The notes: a model not told the origin generated them from the letters alone. 22,109 nucleotides of DNA from Clostridiales bacterium UBA1316 (GCA_002307055.1 DBTM01000005.1:88397-110505); one strand, 5' to 3'. Shown: positions 13,650 through 21,867, numbered from the stretch's first letter. Numbers and translations: made by a program.

Positions 13650-14516
13650 TTGGCTCCACAGTTGAAGACGGAAAATCTGACGCATATATACAGTATAGAT
13701 ACACCCTTTGAGCATGTTGCGATCCGGGATATTAATTTTGAAGTAAACAGAGGCGAATATCTCGGCATCATCGGACAGACAGGCTCGGGTAAATCGACAT
13801 TTATACAGCATTTAAACGGCCTATTAAAGCCAACGTCCGGCAAAGTATTTTTTGACGGGCGCGATATCTTTGAGACGAAAGAAATGACGCGGAACATTCG
13901 GTTTAAGGTCGGTCTTGTTTTTCAATATCCGGAATATCAGCTGTTTGAAGAAACCGTATATAAGGATATTGCTTTCGGGCCGAAAAATATGAGGCTTACC
14001 GAAAGTGAAATCGATGAGCGTGTGCGCGAGGCGGCGGGCTTCGTCGGTCTGCCGGAAACGATATTGGAAAAATCGCCGTTTGAGCTGTCCGGCGGGCAGA
14101 AACGGCGCGCTGCGATCGCAGGTGTTATTGCCATGCTGCCCGAAGTTCTTATTTTAGACGAACCGACAGCCGGGCTTGACCCCAAAGGGCGCGACGAGAT
14201 CATCCTGAACATCAGGCAGTATCAGCGCTCGACGAATTCGACGGTTATAATGGTCACGCACAGCATGGAGGATATCGCACGCACCGTTGACAGGCTGCTT
14301 GTCTTTAATGACGGCAGAATCCTTACGCGGGGGACGCCTGCTGAGGTGTTCTCCGAGAGCGAGGAGCTCACGAACATCGGACTGACCGTACCGAAGGTCA
14401 CGATGGTGGCCAACAGGCTCCGCGCGCTTGGGCTGGCTGTTCCGAAGGATATCTACACCGTTGAGCAGCTGAAAAGTGCGCTTATCGAGCTCAAAGGGGG
14501 CCGTGAGTATGCTTAA
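13650..14516 (+). CDS. ecfA2: energy-coupling factor transporter ATPase EcfA2
   Basis: This 288-residue second ATPase of the ECF module forms a heterodimer with EcfA1. Walker A is GQTGSGKS (42-49), the Q-loop is in VFQYPEYQLF (90-99), the signature is LSGGQKRR (146-153), Walker B is LILDEP (167-172) and the switch is MVTHSMED. TAGLDPKGRDEI is the usual D-loop region. The start is TTG, supported by AAAGGATGG at 13634-13642 and by family N-terminal length; no in-frame ATG is available after the upstream stop. The gap after ecfA1 is 71 nt and contains no promoter that I could identify. The end overlaps ecfT by 8 nt. Confidence 0.94.
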   Translation: MAPQLKTENLTHIYSIDTPFEHVAIRDINFEVNRGEYLGIIGQTGSGKSTFIQHLNGLLKPTSGKVFFDGRDIFETKEMTRNIRFKVGLVFQYPEYQLFEETVYKDIAFGPKNMRLTESEIDERVREAAGFVGLPETILEKSPFELSGGQKRRAAIAGVIAMLPEVLILDEPTAGLDPKGRDEIILNIRQYQRSTNSTVIMVTHSMEDIARTVDRLLVFNDGRILTRGTPAEVFSESEELTNIGLTVPKVTMVANRLRALGLAVPKDIYTVEQLKSALIELKGGREYA

Positions 14517-15309
14517 AGACATCACGCTCGGTCAGTTCTTCCCGGGGGACTCGGTTGTGCACCGGCTCGACCCGCGGACCAAGCTCATTTTAACGTTTGT
14601 TTATATTGTGGCGCTTTTCTTGGCTGTAACCTATACCTACGGCATTATGTTTGTCGTGCTCGTCGTGAGTATATTGCTGTCAAAAATCAAGATTAAGACA
14701 ATACTCCGGAGCATAAAGCCGCTCGTTATAATTATTCTGTTTACATTTATTCTGAATATGCTGTTTACACAAGGAACACCCGTTGTCAAGCTTTGGTTCA
14801 TCACGATCACTGTTGAGGGAATCAAAATGGCTGTGAACATGATTATCCGCCTCATTATGCTGATCGTCGGGACGTTTCTTTTGACATACACCACCTCACC
14901 GATTGCCCTGACAGACGGCCTTGAGAACCTCATGAACCCGCTTAAGAAGATTAAGGTGCCTGTACACGAGCTGTCGATGATGATGAGCATTGCGCTCCGC
15001 ATGATTCCGACGCTCATCGAGGAGACGGATAAAATTATCAGCGCGCAGAAAGCGCGCGGCGCGGATTTTGATTCCGGAAACCTGATTCGCAGAGCGAAGG
15101 CGATGCTGCCGATTCTGGTGCCGCTGTTCATCAGCGCGTTCCGCAGAGCCGATGAGCTGGCGGTTGCCATGGAGAGCCGCTGCTACCATGGCGGCGAAGG
15201 CCGGACACGGATGAAACGGCTGAAGATGATGGGCAGAGACGTGACGGCATTAATACTGGGCGCCGTCATTTTCGCGGCTGTCATCGTTATGAGTTCATAC
15301 GGCTTATAG
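14509..15309 (+). CDS. ecfT: energy-coupling factor transporter transmembrane protein EcfT
   Basis: This 266-residue membrane scaffold links the two ATPases to an interchangeable vitamin-binding S protein. Hydrophobic helices lie near residues 26-44, 46-58, 71-87, 110-127 and 246-262. The cytoplasmic coupling part has the family motifs SIALRMIP (160-167), AQKARGADF (179-187) and ESRCYHGG (222-229); the Ala-Arg-Gly groups dock on EcfA. The ATG at 14509 is chosen because AAAGGGGG lies 8-9 nt upstream and MLKDITLGQF is a typical start. It overlaps the ecfA2 end by 8 nt, indicating translational coupling. truA follows 27 nt later. Confidence 0.94.
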   Translation: MLKDITLGQFFPGDSVVHRLDPRTKLILTFVYIVALFLAVTYTYGIMFVVLVVSILLSKIKIKTILRSIKPLVIIILFTFILNMLFTQGTPVVKLWFITITVEGIKMAVNMIIRLIMLIVGTFLLTYTTSPIALTDGLENLMNPLKKIKVPVHELSMMMSIALRMIPTLIEETDKIISAQKARGADFDSGNLIRRAKAMLPILVPLFISAFRRADELAVAMESRCYHGGEGRTRMKRLKMMGRDVTALILGAVIFAAVIVMSSYGL

Positions 15310-15336
15310 CCGGATTACCGGGAGAGGCGCTGAAAT

Positions 15337-16113
15337 ATGAGGAATATTGCACTTCGCCTTATGTATGACGGGACGAATTACCACGGCTGGCAGGAGCAGA
15401 AAAAAGACGTCACCGTCGCGGCGACGGTGCAGAACGCGCTGACTAAAATCTGCGGTCATCCGGTCAAGCTTGTCGGCTGCGGCAGAACGGACGCCGGTGT
15501 GCATGCCGCGCGGTATTGCGCAAATTTTAAAACAGACTCAAAAATTCCGGCAGAAAGGCTGCCTCTGGCGCTCACCGCGCTGCTGCCGCCCGATATCGCG
15601 GCTGTTCAGGCAATAGACGCCGACAGTGAATTTAATGCCATTTTGTCGTGTATCAAAAAGGAATATACTTATCGTATATACAACACGCGCATGCGCGACC
15701 CATTTTACTCGAACCGGGCTTATTTTTATCCTGTCAGGCTGAATCTTGACGCGATGGCGGAAGCAGCCTCCTGTTTTATCGGAACACACGACTTCAGCGC
15801 CGTCCGCTCTGTCGGAACCCAAACGAAGACGACGGTGCGTACTGTTCACTGGTATGAGGTCGAGCAAAACGGCGCCATCATCGATCTGCGTGTCTGCGCC
15901 GACGGCTTTTTATATAATATGGCGCGGGCAATGGCGGGGACGCTCCTCTATGTCTCTGAGGGGAAAATCGCGGCAAAGGATATCCCTGGGCTGCTCTTGA
16001 CGCAGGACAGGCGGCTTTTCGGCCCTACAGTTCCCCCCTGCGGCCTTTATCTTACCCGCATTTGGTATAACGGACCAGTCGGCGACATGATGCACGCCGC
16101 TCTGCCGTGGTAA
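15337..16113 (+). CDS. truA: tRNA pseudouridine(38-40) synthase TruA
   Basis: This 258-residue enzyme converts uridines 38-40 in the tRNA anticodon arm to pseudouridine. The N-terminus LRLMYDGTNYHGWQ is typical. The catalytic Asp52 lies in GCGRTDAGVHA (47-57). YTYRIYN and FLYNMARAMAGTL are further family blocks (the latter near the C-terminal domain core). Length is normal. GGGAGAGG lies about 8 nt before the ATG. The order ecfA1-ecfA2-ecfT-truA is the classic Bacillota arrangement, but the ribosomal protein genes that usually flank it are absent here. No clear terminator follows. Confidence 0.95.
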   Translation: MRNIALRLMYDGTNYHGWQEQKKDVTVAATVQNALTKICGHPVKLVGCGRTDAGVHAARYCANFKTDSKIPAERLPLALTALLPPDIAAVQAIDADSEFNAILSCIKKEYTYRIYNTRMRDPFYSNRAYFYPVRLNLDAMAEAASCFIGTHDFSAVRSVGTQTKTTVRTVHWYEVEQNGAIIDLRVCADGFLYNMARAMAGTLLYVSEGKIAAKDIPGLLLTQDRRLFGPTVPPCGLYLTRIWYNGPVGDMMHAALPW

Positions 16114-16192
16114 TGTGCGGCGCGGGACACTCTTTATTTGTTATATTTTGTAATACAATGATGTATCTTTTTATCATAATAAATGATAAACT

Positions 16193-16198
16193 TATAAT
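16193..16198 (+). promoter_or_regulatory. possible -10 element for the DUF5711-cvpA-pgsA-clp gene group
   Basis: A consensus TATAAT sits in an AT-rich stretch 56 nt before the ATG at 16254. The hexamer 17 nt upstream (TTTATC) is a poor -35, so the call is tentative. No CtsR-like or CIRCE operator was seen nearby. Confidence 0.4.
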
Positions 16199-16253
16199 AT
16201 AAGATAAGCAGCCATTGTTATTTGCGGTGAATCACCTTCTTAAGGCGGGTTAT

Positions 16254-17429
16254 ATGGCGACTGTCTATGAGCTGAAAAAGACGAACAAAAACAGAAATAA
16301 AAAAAAGAAACACAGGCTGCTTAAGGTAACGGCTTCGGTTGTGATGCTTGCCGTCATTTCCGTCACGGCGGCAGTCCTGATTACAAACGGCGGCAAAATT
16401 AATGCCGAGGGGTTTACGCATCTGTTCAGCGGTACAATCAATATAACCCAGGCGGCTGAATTTTCGTTCGACGGCGGTACCGGCAGCGTTTTTGCGGATA
16501 TGGACGGCGGCCTTGCTGTTTGTTCAGGCGGCGGCATTCAGGTTTATGATGTCAGCGCCCGCAGGATGTTTATTGAAGCCTTTGAAATGACCTGCCCGGC
16601 GGTCTGCTCAAACGGAAGTGTCAGCGCCGCGTATGACCTGGGCGGCAAATTGCTCAAGGTCTTCGATTTGTACGGCGTGACAAAGAGCATATCGGCGGAA
16701 GGCAAGATCATCTCCGCGTCGATTAATAAAAGCAGCTGGCTGGCGCTGTGCTCTCAGGGAAGCGGCGGCGTCAAGGGCCGGGTCACAGTTTATGACGCAA
16801 ACGGCGAAACACGCTATTATTGGGATTCGGCTGAAGGATATATCCTCTCGGCGGCGGTATCGGCGGATAATAAAAGCTTAGCGGTACTGACACTCACGGA
16901 AAAGGGCAGCAGGATCGTGTTTTTCTCACTCAGCAGTCCCGATGAAAAGGGCTCGTGCACGCTGACGGGAGCGCTTGTTCTGGAAATCAGATATTTAAGC
17001 GACGGCAGAGTCCTGGCGGTGAGTAAGGACGCACTTCGCGTCGTGAAACCGGACGGCAGCGCTGATGTGATTAAAAATTATACCGATAAATATCTTGTGT
17101 GCTACACCATCGGCAGCGAAAACTTTACGGCGCTTGCATTAAATGATTATTTGGTCGGAGATCAGGGGAGCATCGTGACGGTTGACCGGGGCGGCAAGGT
17201 ACTCGGAACGCTTCAGACCAGCCGTAAAATACTTTCCATATCTTCAAGCGGAGATAATGCGGCTGTCCTTTACAATGACGGCCTCGTGATATATGACAGG
17301 ACGCTTAAGGAAATCGCCCGCTTTAATAATACAGTCGGAGCGGAACAGACGATAATGCGGTCTGACGGTAAGGCATTATTAATTTCGCCGCACTCTGCGG
17401 CTGTCTGCAATACAAAGTCTTCAGCCTGA
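16254..17429 (+). CDS. DUF5711-type protein, N-terminal membrane anchor with beta-propeller-like domain
   Basis: This 391-residue protein has a short, very basic N-terminus (KKTNKNRNKKKKHR, 8-21), one hydrophobic helix (about 24-43), then an external domain of repeated strands. Recurring blocks such as SASINKSSWLALCSQGS, SAAVSADNKSLAVLTL and ISISSSGDNAAVLYNDGL resemble WD40/YncE-like blades. This matches Clostridia DUF5711 proteins, whose function is unknown. The ATG at 16254 (weak RBS AAGGCGGG) is preferred over an in-frame TTG at 16215, which has no RBS and would add 13 residues before the basic stretch. A TATAAT lies at 16193-16198, although a good -35 is lacking. CvpA and pgsA follow closely, so a cell-envelope role is plausible but inferred. 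Confidence 0.75.
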   Translation: MATVYELKKTNKNRNKKKKHRLLKVTASVVMLAVISVTAAVLITNGGKINAEGFTHLFSGTINITQAAEFSFDGGTGSVFADMDGGLAVCSGGGIQVYDVSARRMFIEAFEMTCPAVCSNGSVSAAYDLGGKLLKVFDLYGVTKSISAEGKIISASINKSSWLALCSQGSGGVKGRVTVYDANGETRYYWDSAEGYILSAAVSADNKSLAVLTLTEKGSRIVFFSLSSPDEKGSCTLTGALVLEIRYLSDGRVLAVSKDALRVVKPDGSADVIKNYTDKYLVCYTIGSENFTALALNDYLVGDQGSIVTVDRGGKVLGTLQTSRKILSISSSGDNAAVLYNDGLVIYDRTLKEIARFNNTVGAEQTIMRSDGKALLISPHSAAVCNTKSSA

Positions 17430-17450
17430 AACGAAAGGAGCGTGGAATCA

Positions 17451-18155
17451 TTGAGTATCGCTATAGATATTGTTTTGGTTTTAATTGTTGCTTTCAGTGC
17501 CTGGCGAGGCTGTAAAAACGGATTTATCCGCGGGGTCTTCGGTGTTGTGGCAATTATCCTTGCGATTATCGGAGCAGGCTTTATCGCTAAGACATATTCC
17601 AGCCATTTTACCGGAATACTGGAACCGTTCGTCAGCGGCATTGTCGATAAAGCCGTGACAGACGTGCGGAATATCGGCAGTGAGCCGGAAAAGCAGACCG
17701 GCACACAGAATAATGATAATACAAAGAGCGTGTATGATATCAGTTACTCAGCGCTTCGGAATATCGGTATTTCAGACGGCGCATCTCAGCTCATCGCGGA
17801 AAAGGTCGGCGGCACAATCGACACAGCCGGGCAGCAGATGTCTGCAAATCTGACAAGTACACTGAGCAGCGCGCTGGCATATATTGCCGTATTTGCGGTG
17901 GCGTTTATCCTGATTGCTATTATTTTAGCGGTTATAGGGAATTTATTAAAACTGGCATTTTCGATTCCGGTGATTGATAAATCAGATAAATTAATCGGGT
18001 TGATCCTGGGAATAATTAAGGGATTGCTTATAATTTTGACCCTGGCGGTCGTAATCAGATATGTTGGGCTTATACCAGCCGAAACTGTTGAGAAGACGAC
18101 AATTTTAAAGTATATACTTAATATAAACCCGCTGGCAAATATTCTTGGGATATGA
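17451..18155 (+). CDS. CvpA family membrane protein
   Basis: This 234-residue membrane protein has the CvpA-type N-terminus: a first helix IAIDIVLVLIVAFSAWRG, the conserved small loop CKNGFIRG, and a second helix GVFGVVAIILAIIGAG. A soluble loop of about 80 residues follows, then two more helices near 135-160 and 176-200. CvpA-family proteins are needed for colicin V export in E. coli and for envelope homeostasis elsewhere; the precise function is unsettled. The TTG at 17451 is chosen because AAAGGAG (17434-17440) then has 10 nt of spacing; the GTG at 17442 would be only one base away. It lies 21 nt after the DUF5711 gene and before pgsA. Confidence 0.82.
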   Translation: MSIAIDIVLVLIVAFSAWRGCKNGFIRGVFGVVAIILAIIGAGFIAKTYSSHFTGILEPFVSGIVDKAVTDVRNIGSEPEKQTGTQNNDNTKSVYDISYSALRNIGISDGASQLIAEKVGGTIDTAGQQMSANLTSTLSSALAYIAVFAVAFILIAIILAVIGNLLKLAFSIPVIDKSDKLIGLILGIIKGLLIILTLAVVIRYVGLIPAETVEKTTILKYILNINPLANILGI

Positions 18156-18181
18156 TCAGTATGGTGCAGTAGGTGATATCG

Positions 18182-18742
18182 TTGAAAAATGTTCCGAATA
18201 TTCTGTCGACAATTCGAATATTCCTCGTTCCCGTCTTCGTCATAACATATTTTTGTGATTCAAACAGTGCCAAGCTTTATGCGGCGGCGGTGTATGCGTT
18301 GGCATCGGCAACCGATTTTCTGGACGGGTATATCGCAAGGAAATACAACCTTATTTCGGATTTGGGGAAAATACTCGATCCCCTAGGCGATAAGCTGATG
18401 ACGCTGGCTGTGCTCGCGTGCATCACGATTGATCATGTCATCCCCGTATGGGCTGTATTAATTGCACTCGTCAAAGAAATACTCATGCTGATGGGCGGCG
18501 CGGTTATCCGAAAAAGAGAAGGCGGGGAGATTCCGTCGTCGAATATTATTGGGAAGACTTCTACTGTTGTTTTTTTTATAGTATGTGTTACACTGATGAT
18601 ATTCCATAGAAATATACCCGATAAAACCGCGACGCTCATGATATCCTCCGCTTTACTGCTGATGCTGGTGGCGCTTGTGAGTTATATTATTACATTTGCT
18701 AATATAATGAAGAAGACCAACGGATTTAAGAGAAAAATATAA
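18182..18742 (+). CDS. pgsA: CDP-diacylglycerol--glycerol-3-phosphate 3-phosphatidyltransferase
   Basis: This 186-residue integral membrane enzyme makes phosphatidylglycerol phosphate, the first committed step to phosphatidylglycerol and cardiolipin. The complete CDP-alcohol phosphatidyltransferase motif DG-x2-AR-x8-G-x3-D-x3-D is present in LDGYIARKYNL and then LGKILDPLGDK. NVPNILSTIRIFLVPVF is the typical PgsA N-terminus, and about six hydrophobic helices can be placed. The TTG at 18182 is chosen because AGGTG lies 6-7 nt upstream and the protein then starts MKNVPNILS; an in-frame GTG at 18173 overlaps that RBS. It is 26 nt after cvpA. The zinc-module gene follows with a short gap, so all are probably on one transcript. 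Confidence 0.92.
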   Translation: MKNVPNILSTIRIFLVPVFVITYFCDSNSAKLYAAAVYALASATDFLDGYIARKYNLISDLGKILDPLGDKLMTLAVLACITIDHVIPVWAVLIALVKEILMLMGGAVIRKREGGEIPSSNIIGKTSTVVFFIVCVTLMIFHRNIPDKTATLMISSALLLMLVALVSYIITFANIMKKTNGFKRKI

Positions 18743-18779
18743 CACCTGATGATGCTTCCGGGGTAATGCTCGGATGAGT

Positions 18780-18794
18780 GAGGTAATCGGAGTG
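18780..18794 (+). promoter_or_regulatory. RBS and GTG start that match those of the clp gene
   Basis: GAGGTAATC and 4 nt more precede GTG (18792-18794). The clp gene has GAGGTAATC and the same spacing before its ATG at 19573. The residue registers after each start agree, so the GTG at 18792 is preferred over the ATG at 18774. Confidence 0.7.
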
Positions 18795-19502
18795 CAGCCA
18801 GAGTTATGTTCAAAATGTAAAAATAAATCCGCCGTTATTTTTATCACAAAGGTTGAAAACGGGGGATCGACGAATGAGGGCCTTTGCCTTAAATGCGCCA
18901 AGGATCTTAATATAAAGCCGGTTGAAGATATTATCAGAAAGATGGGACTGACCGACGAGGACCTGGACAGTCTCACCGATGAAATGCTGACAGAAATAAG
19001 CAGTACCGAGAACCAGACCGAGGCAGCGAGCAAATGGAGGGAGGGCAAAACAGCCGACTTTCCATTTCTGAAAAGACTTTTTGACGAGGCAGATGAACCG
19101 CCCTGCCAGCTTGAACTCCCGCGTTTGAGTCGGGAGCCTGAGGATAAAGCAAGCAGCATAGGGCCTAAGGACGCGGTAATAAGCGTCCACCCGGCGCGGT
19201 GCGCCGAATGCGAAAAAAATCTGGCTGTTATTTTTATCACGAAGATTGAAAACGGGGAATCGACGAATGAGGGTCTTTGCCTCCGATGCGCCAGGACCAT
19301 GAATATAAAGCCGGTTGAAGATATTATCAAAAAGATGGGGCTGACTGACGAGGATATCGACAAGCTTACAATAGAAATGCAGGAAGCTATGAACAACGCT
19401 GAACAAGCAAAGACGGCAAACAACGAAAATGATGTCAGATCAGCCGCCTTCCCATTTCTGAAAAAGCTTTTCGACGAACCCGAGGAGCCACCCAAAAACT
19501 GA
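18792..19502 (+). CDS. free-standing tandem zinc-module protein (two copies of the ClpE-like N-terminal domain, no AAA+)
   Basis: This 236-residue protein is made of two copies of the module that begins the neighbouring Clp unfoldase. Copy 1 (about 1-119) aligns without gaps to Clp residues 1-119; copy 2 spans about 131-236. Each has a Cys4 zinc-finger candidate (Cys6/9/32/35 and Cys137/140/163/166, CxxC-x22-CxxC), a strand AVIFITK, the block STNEGLCL-x-CA, a helical IKPVEDII-x-KMGLTDED, an acidic linker and FPFLK-x-LFDE. There is no ATPase, membrane or signal segment. In ClpE the N-terminal zinc domain contacts substrates or adaptors and affects ATPase activity. A free double copy could be an adaptor, decoy or regulator of Clp; that is inference. 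It precedes clp by 70 nt and follows pgsA. Copies 1 and 3 are almost identical in DNA, suggesting recent duplication or gene conversion. Confidence 0.8.
   Translation: MQPELCSKCKNKSAVIFITKVENGGSTNEGLCLKCAKDLNIKPVEDIIRKMGLTDEDLDSLTDEMLTEISSTENQTEAASKWREGKTADFPFLKRLFDEADEPPCQLELPRLSREPEDKASSIGPKDAVISVHPARCAECEKNLAVIFITKIENGESTNEGLCLRCARTMNIKPVEDIIKKMGLTDEDIDKLTIEMQEAMNNAEQAKTANNENDVRSAAFPFLKKLFDEPEEPPKN
18867..18986 (+). repeat. direct repeat, first copy (120 nt, partner at 19648-19767)
   Basis: It differs from 19648-19767 at one base only (TATAAAG versus TATTAAG). It encodes STNEGLCLKCAKDLNIKPVE and on to TDEM. The middle module at about 19258-19378 is clearly more diverged. Confidence 0.9.
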
Positions 19503-19521
19503 CAGATTCGTAAGAAAAATA

Positions 19522-19546
19522 TTACCGGGAATGGTTATCCGGTATA
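19522..19546 (+). promoter_or_regulatory. small hairpin between the zinc-module gene and clp
   Basis: TACCGG pairs with CCGGTA over a 10-nt loop, 27 nt before the clp ATG. No T tract follows, so it could be a processing, stability or weak attenuator element. Low confidence. Confidence 0.35.
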
Positions 19547-19572
19547 ACAAGCTGATTAAAGAGGTAATCTGA

Positions 19573-21867
19573 ATGCCATTAACGTTATGTGCAAGATGTC
19601 AAAAAAATGCTGCTGTGATATTTATCACAAAAATTGAAAACGGGGAATCGACGAATGAGGGCCTTTGCCTTAAATGCGCCAAGGATCTTAATATTAAGCC
19701 GGTTGAAGATATTATCAGAAAGATGGGACTGACCGACGAGGACCTGGACAGTCTCACCGATGAAATGATGGAAACCTTAGGCGGCGTTGAGAGCCTGACC
19801 GAGACGGAAAACACGGAAGATGAAGGGAAAACAGCAACCTTCCCGTTCCTGAACAGACTTTTCGGCGGGACGGATGAGCCGCCCGCCCAGGGTGAATTTC
19901 CGCGTGCCGGCCGGGAACCAAAGGAAAAAGAACAAAACGGGACGAACAGCAAGAAACGCAAGTATCTTGAGAGCTATTGCCTTTCACTGACGCAGCGCGC
20001 CCGTGAGGGAAAGCTCGACCGCATGATCGGCAGAGCCACTGAGACCGAACGTGTGATACAGATACTCAACAGAAGACAAAAAAACAATCCCTGCCTGATC
20101 GGGGAGCCCGGCGTCGGTAAAACAGCCATTGCTGAAGGACTGGCACAGCGCATTGTCGACGGGACGGTGCCTTACAAGCTGCGTGAAAAAGAGGTTTTTC
20201 TGCTCGATTTGACATCGCTTGTTGCCGGTACACAGTTCAGAGGACAGTTTGAAAGCCGCATGAAGGGGCTTATTGAAGAAATTAAAGCGCAGCAAAATAT
20301 TATATTGGTCATAGACGAGGTGCATAATCTTGTCGGTGCCGGAGACGCCGAGGGCTCCATGAATGCCGCGAACATCCTTAAGCCCGCGCTTTCCCGCGGC
20401 GAGATTCAGGTTATCGGAGCGACAACATTCACGGAATACAGAAAGCATATTGAAAAGGATTCAGCCTTAGAGCGCCGGTTCCAGCCTGTCACTGTCAACG
20501 AGCCGTCAATTACGGAATCCGTTGAGATTATCAAGGGTGTCAAGCACTATTACGAAAAATTCCACGGTGTCAGGATATCGGATGAAATGGCGCGTCAAGC
20601 TGTCCTCTTGTCCGAAAGATATATAACAGACAGATTTTTACCGGATAAAGCCATTGACCTCATTGATGAGGCCTGCTCCGATATGAATTTAAAAAGCGAA
20701 AAAATCGCCCATATGGATATAATCCGCAAGGAAAAGGCCGACTTGATGAAGGAACGCGAGCTGCTGCTCTCAACAGCTGTCAGCGGCGATGATTATGCGC
20801 GTCTTGCCTCCATCAGAAGCCGTGACATGCAGGTAACGGATGAACTGCAGCGGTTGGAGCTCGAGGGTGCGCCGGAGCTCACCATGGACAATCTGGCCCG
20901 GGTGATTGAGCTGTGGACAAAAATCCCCGCGTCAAGTATACGGGAAGATGAATACAAGCGTTTAAACGAGCTTGATAAACGCTTGAAAACGCGTCTCATC
21001 GGGCAGGATGAGGCGGTTGACACGGTCTGCGCTGCCATCAGGCGTAACCGCGTTGGCATCTCGGCGAAGCATAAACCGGTCTCCTTCATATTTATAGGAT
21101 CAACCGGTGTCGGCAAAACAGAGCTCGTCAAGCGCCTTGCTGAGGACCTTTTCGATTCCCCTGAGGCGCTTATCCGGCTGGATATGTCGGAATTTATGGA
21201 GAAGCACACGGTATCCCGCATTATCGGCTCGCCCCGGGGTTACGTGGGCTACGAGGAAGCCGGCCAGCTGACGGAGAAGATCCGCCGTAAGCCTTACAGC
21301 GTGATTTTATTTGATGAGATCGAAAAGGCACATCCTGATGTTATGAATATCCTCCTGCAGATCCTCGACGACGGGCGTATTACGGACGCACACGGCCGTA
21401 CCGTCAACTTTGAAAATACCGTCATCATTATGACAACAAACGCGGGGTCCGACAAAAAAGACGGTGCCGTCGGGTTCAACCGGTCAATAAATGAACAGGG
21501 GAAGGAAAAAGCCGTCAAGGCGCTCAACGACTTCCTGAGGCCTGAATTCATTAACCGTGTCGATGAGATTGTCTATTTCAATCACCTTTCAGAAGACGAT
21601 TTTAAAAAAATCGCACGGCTCATGCTCGCAGAACTGAGTACCTCCATGGCTGACAAAGAATTGGAACTCAAATATGATGACAGCCTGATTGATTATCTGA
21701 CAAAAAAATCTTTCTCCATCACGTACGGCGCCAGAAATCTGCGCAGGCTTATTCAGAGAGAGGTTGAAGACAGAATAGCCTCAGAAATCATCGCGAATTA
21801 TATCCGCCCGACGAAGCGCATCGGTCTGACAGCTGTCAATGGTGAGATACAGATACTGGCAGCCTAA
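19573..21867 (+). CDS. ClpE-like AAA+ unfoldase (ATP-dependent Clp protease ATP-binding subunit) with N-terminal zinc module
   Basis: This 764-residue ring ATPase unfolds proteins for ClpP. Order: zinc module with Cys6/9/32/35 and FPFLNRLF (90-97); acidic linker to about 128; AAA1 with GEPGVGKT (177-184), ILVIDE (244-249) and ALERRF (298-303); a short coiled middle domain (about 372-432); AAA2 with GSTGVGKT (509-516), VILFDE (577-582), FINRVDE and GARNLRR (719-725). GAVGFNR (631-637) is the probable ClpP-docking VGF loop, so it should work with ClpP rather than act only as a disaggregase. The ClpC-type double Clp_N repeat is missing; the zinc module takes its place, as in ClpE. RBS GAGGT is 7 nt before ATG. 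clpP and mcsAB are not in the window, and no CtsR box is seen. Confidence 0.92.
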   Translation: MPLTLCARCQKNAAVIFITKIENGESTNEGLCLKCAKDLNIKPVEDIIRKMGLTDEDLDSLTDEMMETLGGVESLTETENTEDEGKTATFPFLNRLFGGTDEPPAQGEFPRAGREPKEKEQNGTNSKKRKYLESYCLSLTQRAREGKLDRMIGRATETERVIQILNRRQKNNPCLIGEPGVGKTAIAEGLAQRIVDGTVPYKLREKEVFLLDLTSLVAGTQFRGQFESRMKGLIEEIKAQQNIILVIDEVHNLVGAGDAEGSMNAANILKPALSRGEIQVIGATTFTEYRKHIEKDSALERRFQPVTVNEPSITESVEIIKGVKHYYEKFHGVRISDEMARQAVLLSERYITDRFLPDKAIDLIDEACSDMNLKSEKIAHMDIIRKEKADLMKERELLLSTAVSGDDYARLASIRSRDMQVTDELQRLELEGAPELTMDNLARVIELWTKIPASSIREDEYKRLNELDKRLKTRLIGQDEAVDTVCAAIRRNRVGISAKHKPVSFIFIGSTGVGKTELVKRLAEDLFDSPEALIRLDMSEFMEKHTVSRIIGSPRGYVGYEEAGQLTEKIRRKPYSVILFDEIEKAHPDVMNILLQILDDGRITDAHGRTVNFENTVIIMTTNAGSDKKDGAVGFNRSINEQGKEKAVKALNDFLRPEFINRVDEIVYFNHLSEDDFKKIARLMLAELSTSMADKELELKYDDSLIDYLTKKSFSITYGARNLRRLIQREVEDRIASEIIANYIRPTKRIGLTAVNGEIQILAA
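19648..19767 (+). repeat. direct repeat, second copy (120 nt, partner at 18867-18986)
   Basis: It lies in the zinc module of clp and matches the first copy with one mismatch. Recombination between the copies would remove 781 bp, and because both copies are in the same protein register the product would be a single intact clp frame. Confidence 0.9.

Noticed and set aside
18774..18776. ATG as the start of the zinc-module gene
   Set aside because: It has no good RBS, and the GTG at 18792 has the same GAGGT site, spacing and residue register as the clp start.
18653..19495. Minus-strand 280-residue frame opposite the zinc-module gene
   Set aside because: Its internal repeats only mirror the duplicated zinc modules on the plus strand. 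It has no RBS and is Ser/Phe-rich.
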